A stretch of DNA of 64,000 bases from Garcia nutans. Taxonomy: Eukaryota; Streptophyta; Magnoliopsida; Malpighiales; Euphorbiaceae. The stretch is taken from positions 38,561,501 through 38,625,500 of the forward strand of contig CANTUV010000008.1 in NCBI GenBank assembly GCA_947685225.1. The letters run 5' to 3'. A program made the position numbers and the translations under genes. Positions 10,784 through 22,272 of the stretch are shown here, piece by piece. How positions within the stretch are numbered: position 1 is the stretch's first letter; the number at the start of each line of letters is the position of its first letter. The notes under the pieces were generated by a model. The model was not told where the DNA came from and made no database searches. It was given only the letters and a program-made list of their open reading frames with translations.

Positions 10784-11624
10784 TGTAATATACCAAACTA
10801 TACCCTAAAATTTCTGGAATACTTATTGCTGTATTAGGATTAAATGTTATAATTGTATATATGTTTAAGTGGGAAAGATAAGAAAGGAAAGAGGAATGTG
10901 TATATGTTGTATATATAGAGGTATATACAATATATACAAGTCAACTTATTGTTGGTCAAATGAGATTTATTAAATAAATTTATAAATGGAAATTATTAAG
11001 TGGAAGATGATATTTATGATTATTTTAATATTTAAATTGTTTGGTTGAGATTTAAAGAAGGTTTTAGTGGTTAAGAGAAGAGTTGAGTAGGTTGACTTTG
11101 CTCTTCTTTCTTCATCTTCTTCTTTTCTCTTCTCCTTGGCCGGCCATCACCATAGCAAGAGGGAAAGAGAGAGTTTGCTCTTCCTAACTCAAGATTGAAG
11201 GGTGTTTCAAGTGATCAAGTTGGAATTCTAAGAGTTTTCATCACTTTTGGTAAGTTTTCATTTTGATTCTTTGGTTTTTCTTTTGAGTTTGTGAATTGAG
11301 GTTGTTGATTGGTTGTTGTTGATATGTGTATGTTTGATTGTGGTGTTTGAGAGTGTTTGGTCTTATTGGCTTTGATTTGGGGTTGGTTTCAAGGAAAGGT
11401 TAAGTTTGGTGATGGAAAGTAAGTGTTGTGTATTGTGTATGTGTTGAGTTGTGATGATGGTTGTGATTGGTGTTTGATGATTGTTTTGGGTTGTTTTGGT
11501 GTTTATGCAAGTTTAGTATGGTTTATTGATGGTTTTGAGTAAGATTGTTTGGTGTGGAAAAGGGTAAAGTATGTTATTTGTTGGATGTGGTGTTGTTGGT
11601 GTCAAAATCAGGATTTTTGGCTTG

Positions 11625-11880
11625 AAACGCCCATGGACACGGCCAAGTCTTTGGGCATGTCAACGGTTTTGTTTTCTGGATGGGTGACACGACCAGTAAG
11701 ATGCCCATGTCACTAAGCGTGTAATAGCTACTGTGTTGTTGGTGGATTGACACGTCCAGTGACACGTCCATGTCATTGAGTGTGTCATACCACTGTGTTA
11801 AGGGAGGCGTGTCAAAGCTTCTGTGTTGTGAGTTTAGGGCACGGTCAGGGACACGCCCGTGTTATTGAGCGTGTCATGTG
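11625..11880 (+). repeat. CGTGTCA-type palindromic module array in LTR B
   Basis: About four degenerate units of the kind GACACG..CCAGTGACACG followed by CATGTCATTGAGTGTGTCAT and a CACTGTG-like end. The unit order and left border (GATTTTTGGC) match the array of the Athila LTR read on the opposite strand. Apparent open frames across the array exist because the monomer lacks stops; they are not genes. Confidence 0.75.
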
Positions 11881-12409
11881 TAGAGTTTGCCCTAGATGGT
11901 TCTTATCTATATTATCTTATGTGTATATCTAAGTGAGTGTGTATCATCTCCTTTGGATTAGGTTTTGCAGAGATTGAGTTGCCCTAATCCAAGTATTGGA
12001 GGATTCTTAGAAGAGGAAGTGTTTAGATTGGTGTGAGTTGCTCTTGAGGTAAGTACAATACTTGAATGATTGCATACATTTACATGACATTGAGACTTAA
12101 CACATTTAATTGAGAATGTGTTAAATTACTTGATATATTATTGATGAATGAGATATATGTTATGATATGCATAATGTTGATTGATGTGATGAGATATGTG
12201 AAAATATAATGGAACAAATTGATATGGATATAAATGAGAAGAATGAGAAAAGATGAGAAAAATGTTGATATAATAAGGCAAGGAGCATAGTTTGATTATG
12301 AGAAATGAATTGTGAAAGAGATTGATAATGAGAAAAATGAATTAATTGTGTGCCTAGTATGTTATTCAATTTTCAGAGTTCTGGGTTTGGTGGCATGCCT
12401 ATGAATCGC

Positions 12410-12522
12410 TGGGCAGGTGAAAAGACCGGGTCGTAAGCCGAGCCCAGCTGAAAAATGTGAAATATGAGGTTTTTCAGGTGAAAAGACCAGGTCGTAAGCC
12501 TCAAAAACTATAAAAGTCTAGC
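12410..12522 (+). repeat. Two hairpins with a shared long loop in LTR B
   Basis: GCTGGGC...GCCCAGC and TGAGG...CCTCA enclose nearly the same loop, beginning CAGGTGAAAAGACC and ending GTCGTAAGCC. The loop is conserved while the arms differ, as in the LTR A array at a comparable place in the LTR. Confidence 0.6.
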
Positions 12523-12859
12523 AAGGTTGAGGACCAAGATACTGGGGCCCTAGGATCTAGCCGGGTTGAGGTCCAAGAGACTGGGTCTGTTATATTATCC
12601 ATGGATATATATATCGCCTACGGGCTTGATGAATGTGATTATGGACCAAAGCAGTAACTCTGAACTTTGAATAGAATATTAGATCCTTTTTGGGCCCATG
12701 CTTGTCTTTGCTTAAATGGGAATCATGAATGATGAAACAATTTATTAAGATAATGAAATGTAATGTTATAAAATATGATATTCTTGTATATTGTTTATAA
12801 TGTTTGAAAATATGACATTGGCATTACATTGAAGCATATTGTCATCATAGTTTGTACCA

Positions 12860-12897
12860 CTAAGCCTATGGCTTAGCGTGATTGTGGTTCATCGCGC
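12860..12897 (+). promoter_or_regulatory. Two-hairpin block near 3' end of LTR B
   Basis: Hairpin 1: CTAAGCC (12860-12866) with GGCTTAG (12870-12876). Hairpin 2: GCGTGAT (12876-12882) with ATCGCGC (12891-12897), including one G-T pair. It lies about 400 bases before the LTR end, as in the related LTRs. Confidence 0.7.
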
Positions 12898-13263
12898 AGG
12901 TGACAGGGTAGATCTGGTTGAACCGGAGAGTTCAGCTAGACCGAGTCGAGTCTAGGCTTGTGAAGTGTTGATTGTGGATTTCAAGATCAGAGATGAACTG
13001 CAAAACATGTATAAACTTTATATTTTGTAAATATTGATTTTGATGTATATGTATGTAATACCGCTACATATTCCGCTGCTTAATAAATAAATGTTTTATC
13101 TATTATGTTTTATAATATATTATAAATGTTTTAAGTTTTCTTATATTGTTAAATTGAAAGATTGATTTGTTTAAAATAAATCGTGGCACCCCTTTATCCG
13201 ATTTACGTATATTACAAATGTGGTTGTATGTAATGCGCGTATATGGGGTATAGGGGTGTTACA

Positions 13264-15167
13264 TAATTGGCTAGCTTGCGCCTGCAGCTCGCACGTAATT
13301 CTTGCAAATTCTCGTAGCTGGCCCATACGTAGCCCTCAGCAATTTTTACTAGCGCAATTTTTGTCAGTGAAGTTTTTTCTTAAACCTAATTCTATTTGGT
13401 TTTTATTTCTTTTCCTAAATGGTTTTTATTTCCTTAGACAATTAGAAGTAGGTTTTTTATTTTTCCTATAAACACCACATTAAAACGCAAAAAAAGGGGG
13501 GGAGGAAATTCAAGAGCTGAAATTTTTAATTGGACTTGGGACTCTTGAGTTCTTTCGGCTAAAAGAAAACCTTGAAGAAGCAAGAGGTAGTGAGTAAGCA
13601 ACACCAATCCATCTAAGGTAGCCTAAACTATCTTTATTATTGTTCAGCCAAAATTCAAAGATTGTGGTGGAACCAACAACGGAGGTTTGAATCTTTATTT
13701 CTTTGCTTATATTCACAGTAACTTCATTATACAATTTGATAAATTGTTCAAACATGCATATTTTTTTACTTGATCGATGGTTATGCTTATTATCCAAACT
13801 TTATTTAAAAATCCTAGAAAACATTTTTTCCAAAACCCTAATGCCTTAATGCCCGTAACACATATTTTTGAAATCACAAACCCTAATTACACTTTTCTAA
13901 AAGCTATAATAATCTGTTTTCTTAAAAACCCTAATCAAATCAATTTTCCAAAATCTTCACAGTAGACTCCTCTTTCAAAATTTAATATGATAGTGATAGT
14001 TTTCTTAGAAACCCTAATTCGAATTTAAATTAAACCCTAACTTATTTAGTTAAAAACTTAATCAATTATTATTTATTATCATCGCAGTAGCCTATTCCAT
14101 TAAATCACTATAGTATTAGATTATTCAAATAATGTTTTAAACATCCAGTAGTTATATTACATATAAGTATTTATCAAAAATCTATGTTAAAATAGTCTTA
14201 GAGTTTTATGATAATCATGTTTTGACAAAAACCCTAAATCCTTTTTCCTGAACCCTAATTCTTTAAAACACTAATCCTAAATGCCAAAACCTTAATTCTT
14301 CAAAACTAAAATTTAGAAATCATAAAAAACAACATCCAGTATCCAGTAGCCTAAAGTGAAAATTAAACCATAAACCCTAAAACTTTAAATCTCAAAACCC
14401 TAATTTCTTAAATCCTAAATCTTAAACCTTAACTTTGTTTATTTAATGGGTTGAATTTTAATTTTATTTATTTATTTGATTATGTGATTTATTAAATGTT
14501 AATGATGAATGGTTTATTTTATTTTATGAATGGTTTATTTTGTGAATGGTTGTTTTTTTTTTATAATTAGATGTTTGAATATTCTTTTTATTTGCCTTAG
14601 TTCTAAAATTGTAAGAGGCATGTTTCCATTATTGGGTACCTCATTAATTAATCTTCATGTAATTATTTTATATTTTGGGATTAATGTAAAGGATATTTTT
14701 CCACCTTTCGGTGGGTGTCCTATTTAGTTTTAGACATGGACGATGTAAGGATATGTTTCCATCCTCGGATAGGTGTCCATTTATTTATTTTGTTTGGACA
14801 TTGCTTTGATTTTAATATAATGATGCTTTATTTTAATTGTTGCATGTAGTATGGATAATATCATTATATTTAAGAATTTTATAATATTAAGACCTGTAAA
14901 GGAGACCGGTTCCAATGAACTGGGCGTTGTGGGGGTGCTGGGCCATTTCTCACCTTCCCCATACGTACCCAACTTTCTGAACCCATTAAGGGGTTGGAGA
15001 TTTCTTAGGAATCGAGTCATCGGCCCCTTTCTTTTTTCCGGCCTGTCCGGGTGGTGACTCCATTTTCTCTGGGCTTAGGCCCGTGTTCTCTAAGGCCCCA
15101 AGCCTAAACAGTGCGAAAGTCACAAGAACCATTCCACCGGGAGTGGGGACGAAAATCCCCGCTCACA
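13264..15167 (+). repeat. Tat/Ogre-type LTR, 5' part missing (element G)
   Basis: Homologous to the 3' part of the LTRs of element H: shared AATTAGAAGTAGG..TCCTATAAA promoter-like segment (TATA at 13467), GTGGAACCAACAA..GGAGGTTTGAAT, many AACCCTAA motifs, three stem-loops (14615-14778) and the terminal block ending CCCCGCTCACA. Its missing start should lie left of element B, which inserted here. PBS-like sequence follows at 15169. Confidence 0.82.
14615..14778 (+). promoter_or_regulatory. Three tandem stem-loops in Tat LTR (copy G1)
   Basis: Unit 1: GAGGCA (14615) with TACCTC (to 14642), one mismatch. Unit 2: GGATA (14691-14695) with TGTCC (14716-14720) outside, CCACC/GGTGG inside. Unit 3: GGATA (14749-14753) with TGTCC (14774-14778) outside, ATCC/GGAT inside. 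Each has a T-rich bulge between outer and inner arm on the left side only. The same three units occur in the other Tat LTRs here. Confidence 0.72.
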
Positions 15168-16115
15168 CTGGTGACTCCACTGGGGATTATAGAAGTTGAT
15201 TCAATTGGTCTTTATATTATTCTATTCTTTCTTATCATGATATTATCCATTGCATCATATTAGATTGCATCATGTCCATGAGTTAGGAAGCCCGTGTTAC
15301 CCGTTTTATGCTATGTAAGGGATACCATACTTTCACGCAAGGTATGGAGATTGAGCATGGCATAACCACTCATAGCCTTGTACCATTTGGTATATACTTG
15401 GTATGGGAACCCAAGCCTTTTAACCCAAGGACTAAAGCTCATATAATTGGCCTAGTTACTTTTCTTAGGTTTTTACCCTAAATGCTTGTTGTTTGACTAT
15501 GGTTAGTTTATCTTCGTTTAAATCGTGGCTTATTTGGTTTGTTCTTTTTCTAATATGACCTAAGTACATTGTAAGCCCAAAATAAAATTTTCTTTAAAGT
15601 CCAAAAGACCAAAGCTATTTTCATAACTTTTTAAGATGGTCTTTGGTTATAAAACTTTTCAAGAATTCTTTTCTCATGACCCAAATACAAAGCCCAAAAT
15701 CCATTTTTTCTAAAATCATTTTACAATGGACTTCGAAACAAAATTATTTTCATAACCTTTTGAAAAAGCTTAAAATTATTTAGGTCAATTATGGAATACC
15801 AAAAATTAATTGTGAGCCTAGTTTATACTAAGAGTTATTAATCATGGGCTTTTTTTTGGCATGAATCATTAGTTACTTTTTCTAGTAAGAAATCTATTTA
15901 TAATAAACCTCTTAATTTATTTTTAATCTAATATAGCATAAAAGCTACTATAGTTGGTTGAATGGATTAAAACCTAATTAATGGGAATTATCATGAACTG
16001 ATTTCCTTTTAAATATAACTATTGGTTGAAACGTCTGAGGGAAACATTCGAAAATAAGATACCCCATGTTGGTATTTTGTTAACCATATACCTAGGAAAA
16101 GAGACTCGCCATTCA
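15168..16115 (+). other. Element G leader with Tat-type PBS, no gene
   Basis: Begins with TGGTGACTCCACTGGGGA (15169-15186), one base from the element H PBS and resembling the tRNA-Arg-type PBS of Tat/Ogre elements. The next 900 bases align with the leader of element H (30507 to about 31435) and contain no long open frame. The similarity stops near 16115, a probable deletion junction. Confidence 0.72.
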
Positions 16116-17844
16116 CATCAGAATAACCCATTCTTAAAAAGGAAAATTTCATGCTTAATCTGATGGATGTTATTATAAATACAGGTTTTAAAAACCTGAG
16201 GAAGGATTTTGGACCTTTGGCTGGCTACTGAGACTCTGGAAAAACTTAGTAACCAAACTTCATCAACAACAAACCCTAGCAAGTTTCATCAATAAAGAAA
16301 ATAGAGAGGATGATAGACAAAGAAGAGAAAAGACACACAAGCCTTACAAAGGCAGTGCACTCACTGTTTTGGAATCACCCAGAATTTTCATCCAACGATT
16401 TTGGTGGAGCCAACAAATAATGGTACACTCTAAATTAAATAAATACAATTTGTTTTAATTGTTTTGTTCATTCTTCATCTAATTAAAGTTCCAGTGAGCT
16501 ATTTCTTTTAAACTAAATTCATACTAGTTTACATGGAGTGCAAATTACTGTTATTACTTTGCTAAATCATACAAACTAGATCTAGTAATTTGTTGGCTCA
16601 GGATATTTGTTATTTGTTTTCTATTGCATGATTATTTAACAAATATACTACAATGGCCTCACTTAAGGTTTTTCCATAGAACCTCATAGTAGCTTCATTT
16701 AAGCTCTTTAAAAAATATTGTCACAGTGACTTAATTCGTTTAAACCCTAATTCATTTAAAACCTTAAACTCCAACATTATTTTTTATAAATAACAAACCC
16801 TAATTTATTTCTTCCAAAACCCTAATTGCATGGTATGAGCCCTAAACCCTAATTTATTTCTTCCTAAATTCTAATTGCATAGTATGAGCCCTAAACCCTA
16901 ATTTAATTAACCAAAAACCCTATACTATTTTCTTAAAACCATAAAACCCTAATTAATTCTATTTTCCAAAATCTTCACAGTAACCTAATACTTTAAATAA
17001 TAATAATAATAAAGTTAATCCCAAAACCCTGAAATCTTAATTTTTGAATCTAAACCCCAAAACCCTAAATGTTATTTAAGAAACCCTAATCCGAGACGTA
17101 AACCTAAACTTGTATATTTATTACTTTATTTAAGTTAGATGCATGTTTATTATATATTTTGATTGATGGTTTATTTAATACATGATGAATGGTTTATTTT
17201 TTGATGGTTTGATTAATCTATGAAGAATTGTTTATTTTATAATGAATGGTTGATTGTTTTCATTGGCTTGTTTTGGTTTTGAAAATTATAAGAGGCATGT
17301 TTCCATGATATGGGCACCTCATGTATTGCACATCATGTAATTTAAAGTTTTGGATCAATGTAAAGGACACGTTTCCACCTTTTAGTGGGTGTCCTATTTA
17401 GTTTTAGATGTTAGATGATGTAAGAACACGTTTCCATCCTCGAATGGGTGCCTATTTATGTATTTTATTTGAACATTTCTATGATTTTTAAATGAAGTAT
17501 TTGTTTATTCTTATTATTGCAATTGGTATGGATTATATCATAATAATTAAGAAGAATATCATAATATTAAGACCTAAAAAGAAGGCCGGTTCTAATAAAC
17601 AGGGTGTTGTGGGGGTGCTGGGTCATTCTCACCTACCCTACATGTACCCACCTTTTTGAACCCAATAGGGAGTTGGGGAATCCTTAGGAATTAAGTCATC
17701 CACCCCTTTCTTTTTCCCGGCCTGTCCGAGTGGTGACTCCATTTTCTCTGGGTTTAGGCCCGTGTTCTCTAAGGCTTTGAGCCTAATAGTGCCAAAGTTA
17801 CAAGAACCATTCCATATGGGAGTGGGGGCGAAAATCCCCTCTCA
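16116..17844 (+). repeat. Second, diverged Tat-type LTR fragment (element G right side)
   Basis: A TATAAATA box at 16174, a GGTGGAGCCAACAA segment near 16402, numerous AACCCTAA motifs (16740-17095), the three stem-loop units (17292-17453) and the terminal GGGGGCGAAAATCCCC..CTCA block follow the Tat LTR order. The first third differs clearly from the other Tat LTRs, so it may come from a related family rather than being the partner of 13264-15167. The left boundary is uncertain. Confidence 0.65.
17292..17453 (+). promoter_or_regulatory. Three tandem stem-loops in Tat LTR (copy G2)
   Basis: Unit 1 keeps the inner pair CCAT/ATGG. Unit 2 keeps GGACA (17365-17369) with TGTCC (17390-17394) and CCAC/GTGG. 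Unit 3 is weaker on the outside. Arm bases differ from copy G1, with several paired changes. Confidence 0.62.
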
Positions 17845-18011
17845 AAATGACTTAACATTGAAAGAGAGTCTAAAAATATTTTATACATGTATAAAATATA
17901 AGAAATGAAAAGGAGAAAATTTCACCCTATATATGCTCAAAGCAATGATTTTATTCCCATGTAGGCTCCAACTGATGTTTTTGTTTTATCTCATTCTTTG
18001 TGCAAGCATGT
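17845..18011. other. Unassigned 167 bp between Tat LTR and Athila element
   Basis: AT-rich, no open frame, no repeat found elsewhere in the window. It may be the original insertion site or a fragment of an older element. The last five bases (CATGT, 18007-18011) are the expected left target duplication of the Athila element; the partner lies beyond the window. Confidence 0.5.
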
Positions 18012-19301
18012 TGATAAGCGCATAATTGATGATATTTTTGCCCCTATTTCTTAGAACAATTATTATCAAATTGAGTTTAATTTGTTTGTTCAAGTGCTTT
18101 TTAGGGTTTATTTTAGGAATCCCTCATATTGTGAGGCTTATGGTCATTTCGACTGGAATCACGGATGAAAGACAAGGAAAGAGCTATGATTGGAAAAATT
18201 CTTCAAGTGACACGCCCAGTGACATGGGCGTGTCAATGGCCATATCATTCATCTACTTTATAGAACCTTTAACAAGCCCAGAGTCATGGGTGTGTCACTG
18301 AACGTGCCATTGATCCTACTTTACAGAAGCTATGACACACCTAAGGACATGGACGTGTCACTAACCATGTCCTTAACCCAGCATTACAGTATCCATGACA
18401 AACCTAATGACATGGACGTGTCATTGCCCATGTCATTAAAATTGGAAATAGCACTGTTGACATGCCCACAGACACACACGTGTCAATGGGCATGTCAGGC
18501 AAAATTTTTGGGCTTTAAAATCTAAGCTAAAGTGCGAATTAGGGATCCAGTTTTTATTAATAGAGTTAATTTCCTGAGAAAAATAGAGTTTTGGCAGCTG
18601 AGAGTGAAGGTGAAGATCCAATTCATACAAGATCTAAATCAAGAATCAAGGATTGAAGTGGAGAAACACCAATCATTCATTATGGATTGTTTGAATTCTT
18701 CTACTAATTTCTTTTGTTCTAGTTTTCTGGTTATGAACTTGAGCTAAATTGTTTCTATCTAGATATTGATGAACCCTAGCCTTATTGTATGGATTGAATA
18801 GTTTTTATTAAATTGAACCATTTGATTGAGTTGTTTTATCCTTTTGATTCTTAATTTCTTATTTCTAATTGATAATAGCATGCTTATTGATTGGTTGCAA
18901 TTTTTTTATTATTGACTTGAGAAAGCTTGATAAGAACATAATTTTCTTTAGGATTGAGGGTTGATTAGAGTGCTAGAGATAGACTTACAAGACTCTTTGG
19001 TTTGAATTTCCTTATTCTGATTGCAAGATCTATTTAATTATGCTTGAGATGAGATTCCTAGTATTCTACTTAATGATCAGGGATTAATTCACTCGAGAGA
19101 GGTTTTGATCTAATTTAAAGGAATGCTAATTTAACTCTATGATTTGATTTAATTGAATTAATATTCATAAATATTTTTATGGCTAGGGGGATTCAATATC
19201 TGGATAGTATTTTCATCATCAACTCTTTTTGCAAAATATTCAATTTTTCTTTACTTTAATTTATTAAGTAATTTGTCTTTTATTTTAATCATCACTAAAA
19301 C
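18012..19301 (+). repeat. Athila 5' LTR, first part
   Basis: TGATAAGCGCATAATT at its start matches the 3' LTR at 51934. It contains the CGTGTCA-type array (18218-18505). Interrupted after AAAAC at 19301 by solo LTR C and resumed at 22104. The LTR is about 1.43 kb without the insertion. No genes. Confidence 0.88.
18218..18505 (+). repeat. CGTGTCA-type palindromic module array in Athila 5' LTR
   Basis: Five degenerate units of about 60 bp. The best kept is a perfect 11-bp palindrome, TGACACGCCCA (18218-18228) with TGGGCGTGTCA (18235-18245), six-base loop. Later units show paired decay. The same array is at 52130-52425 in the 3' LTR. Frames open across it on both strands are by-products of the repeat. 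Confidence 0.82.
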
Positions 19302-19690
19302 TGTAACACCCCCATATCCAATGCCCACACACTACAACTACAACAATGTAGCATAAGTGCATCAAACATAGGGATGCTACGGTTTTCTTAACATTCAAAA
19401 CACTTTAAACTTGATACAATACCCTTATCATTATACATTATAGAAAAGTAGATCATTTACTTATAAAACAAAACATATTAGTTATATATATATACATTTA
19501 AATATTACACAGCGGAAGTTATAAAATATGTACATATTTACATATTAAACATTTCTTTACAAAATATAAAGAAATATACATGATTGGCAAGTCTGCTCTG
19601 ATCTTTAAGCTCCCAAAATGGATTCTTCAAGGTCTACTCTCACTTGGTCTTGATGAACTCTCGGGTTCAACTCTATCCACTCTATTACCT

Positions 19691-19728
19691 GCGCGATTAA
19701 ACACAATCGCGCTAAGCCAACGACTTAG
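19691..19728 (-). promoter_or_regulatory. Two-hairpin block near 3' end of LTR C
   Basis: GCGCGATT (19691-19698) pairs perfectly with AATCGCGC (19705-19712); CTAAG (19712-19716) pairs with CTTAG (19724-19728). Same order as in LTRs A, B, D and E in element sense. Confidence 0.7.
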
Positions 19729-20085
19729 TAAGATAAAACATACTAATGGTATGCTTTAATGTAATGCAATGTCACATATGTTATTGATAAGATCAACATC
19801 ATAAATATAAAGTTAACCACATAATTATGCATTTCACAAATCATAGTCATATGAGCATACCACATTTCAACATCTTTCCACATTCAACATTAATCAATCA
19901 TACTAAATAAACAACATCTCATTTCATTAACTCATAACATTATTTAAGACATTCATATAACCTTGACACCTATGGGCCCAACAAGTATTTAATACGATAT
20001 TCAGAGTTCAGAGTTACTGCTTTGGTTCATAGTCACAATAATCACGCCCGTAGGCAATGTATATACATGTATCTCTATCCATGGA

Positions 20086-20263
20086 TAGTGTAACAGACCC
20101 AGTCTCTTGGACCATCAACTCAACACATATGAGGAGATCCTCAGCAAGACTGTTACAAATCATATATCTCATATTCACAATTCTCATAGTGTAACAGACC
20201 CAGTCTCTTGGACCATCAACTCAACACATATGAGGAGATCCTCAACCCGGCAAGACTGTTACC
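20086..20263 (-). repeat. Tandem duplication inside LTR C (period about 101 bp)
   Basis: The segment starting TAGTGTAACAGACCCAGTCT at 20086 recurs at 20187, with about 65 bases nearly identical and a more variable remainder. It sits where LTRs A, B, D and E have their own family-specific repeats. Confidence 0.8.
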
Positions 20264-22103
20264 TTTCATCATTTCTTAGGCATGCCACCCAAACCCAGAA
20301 CTCTGAAACTGAATAACATATTAAACAAACAATTCATTTATTATATAGTTACCATTTCCATTCTCAAATTCTCATCACATTTAGGCAAACATGCCTTCTT
20401 TCTTTCAATGTCATCATCATAGCCAATCACAATGGCATTGTCTCATATCATGTCTTATTTAAATTATCATTGCATCTTTGATATACATTTCAATTTCAAT
20501 GTATATTACTCATGAAACACATTACCATTCACAATACATAACATAACATTGTTCAATCTCAACAATGCAATTAGGGCAAAGAACAATTGATATGATTCAT
20601 AGTTTTAGGACCTTACACATGCATTTGATTATATCATTCATTGATTCAAGTGTGTTTAAAGTGTTTAGGGTTAAGTTTAAGGACCAACCTACCTTTGGAG
20701 AACCAAAGCAATGCAAGAAGAACAAAGAATTAAAACCCTAACCCACACAATTGAGGGACACGGGCAGCCACTTGAGGGACACGGTTAGGGCAATTCAACC
20801 TCTTCACAATCTAATCCAAAAGGAATATTAGCAAAATGACCATATGAATAGTACATTCTGGTTTTAGACTCCATTTTATCCTTATTTTGAAAAATTGTAT
20901 AAAATAATCTACTTGAGTAAAAATTCTAAAATTTTTACAGAATTTAGTTTTGTATCTTAAAATCATTCCTTTAAAATTTCAGATCAAACTGAACACAAAA
21001 TCTTGGTCAAATAGTTCACCTAACCAGACTGCCCCAATTGCCTGCATCCTGGCAGCAGTTCTGAACTTTGTGAATTCCATAAATCAAATTCAATCAACGT
21101 GGTTCCAAATTATTTTTCCCAAATACTAGACTCACTAAGCAACAACATATCCAAAATTCAATTGGATATGAGTTTTCTACATTTTATTAAAAATCCCGAA
21201 ATATAGCTGTCTCAGTTAAGGTACCTGCTGGAACAGGTCTAATAAAAATAATCTTTCTAAACTCATAACCATTCCAAAATCGAATCAACATATTTTTCAG
21301 TCATTCTAGACTAATATAGGCACAACATATCAAAGATTTACTTCAAGAACATTTTTCTATAATTAATTAAAAATCATACAAGTCACAGCCTTTACTAATT
21401 GTAAAACAGAAAAAAATTCACTAAACACAACTCTTACTCTTCCATCACCAACACCAACCTAGCTTCTTATCTTTAATTCCATTTCAACACTTTTACACAC
21501 ACCATACACAAACACACTCCATCAAACTCAAACAAAATTCCAAATAGAACAAGAGAAATCAAGAGAAAACTTACCTTAAATGAAGAATTCCACAAATCTC
21601 TAACCAACACCCTTGATTCCTTCTTCAATTTGCTTCAAACCTCAAGATCACCTCTCTTTCTCTCTTTGTCTATGGAGAATCCGGCCACACATGAAGAGAA
21701 GAAGAAAATATGAAGAGCAAAGTCAAATTTGGCTTCTTATATCCATCAAGTGTTTTTAACCTTGCAATTACTAAAACACCCTTCACCATTTAACTAACCT
21801 TTTGTCTCATCTAAGCCCTTATATGTAATTGCACATTCCACAAAAATATCTTCTTGCATTGACTCTATATTTGACCAATCTATATGTTATATATATCATC
21901 ATATACACAACATATACATTTGTCTCTAAACCCTAAATTTCTTCTCCAAAACACATATACATATACATTCTCTTCCCATTTCTTTTCTCTTACAATTTAA
22001 CACATATATTCAATCCAATATATAACAACAACAACACTAACAACAACATCAACAATAACAACAACATAACCAAGACTTCTAGGGCATACATGAGGATATT
22101 ACA

Positions 22104-22248
22104 AAAACTATTGATTTGCTAAACAATGGTTATAAGTTGCACTAGTACTTGACCTTGTCCTCAGTGGAATGATATATTACTCACTATTTTATTACATGCG
22201 CGACTTGTGTACTTGTGGCAACATTGCAATAGCATAGATTCGCCATCA
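22104..22248 (+). repeat. Athila 5' LTR, last part
   Basis: Continues the LTR after solo LTR C. It begins with the second AAAAC of the target duplication and ends ..GCCATCA at 22248, six bases before the PBS. Confidence 0.8.
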
Positions 22249-22254
22249 AGTTTT

Positions 22255-22272
22255 TGGCACCGTTGCCGGGGA
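22255..22272 (+). other. Athila primer binding site (tRNA-Asp type)
   Basis: TGGCACCGTTGCCGGGGA differs by one base (A for G at the fifth position) from the TGGCGCC.. PBS complementary to tRNA-Asp used by Athila-type elements (family knowledge). Confidence 0.82.

Larger units (their letters stand above)
10784..13263 (+). repeat. 3' LTR of element B (Tekay-type, 2480 bp)
   Basis: TGTAATATAC at the start, GGGTGTTACA at the end, with the pol tail and PPT directly before it. It carries a GGCCGGCC site near 11139, a CGTGTCA-type module array (about 11625-11880), two long-loop hairpins (about 12410-12522), the conserved ACCAAAGCAGTAACTCTGAA block near 12643 and the two-hairpin block at 12860-12897. 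C is scarce on this strand. The right flank is Tat LTR sequence, so B inserted into element G. Confidence 0.9.
19302..22103 (-). repeat. Solo LTR C (Tekay-type, 2802 bp) with perfect 5-bp duplication
   Basis: In element sense it starts TGTAATATCC at 22103 and ends GGGGGTGTTACAG at 19302. It is flanked by AAAAC at 19297-19301 and AAAAC at 22104-22108, and no interior sequence remains, so it formed by recombination between two LTRs. It has the conserved ACTCTGAAC..GCTTTGG block (near 20005-20030), the two-hairpin block at 19691-19728, and only two CGTGTC-like remnants (20758-20790). Confidence 0.92.

Noticed and set aside
13220..13471. 83-codon plus-strand frame crossing 13263
   Set aside because: It spans the junction between LTR B and the Tat LTR, so it is a chance fusion of two non-coding sequences.
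16740..17095. Interstitial telomere repeat
   Set aside because: AACCCTAA motifs are spaced irregularly and not tandem; they occur in the same order in other Tat LTRs.
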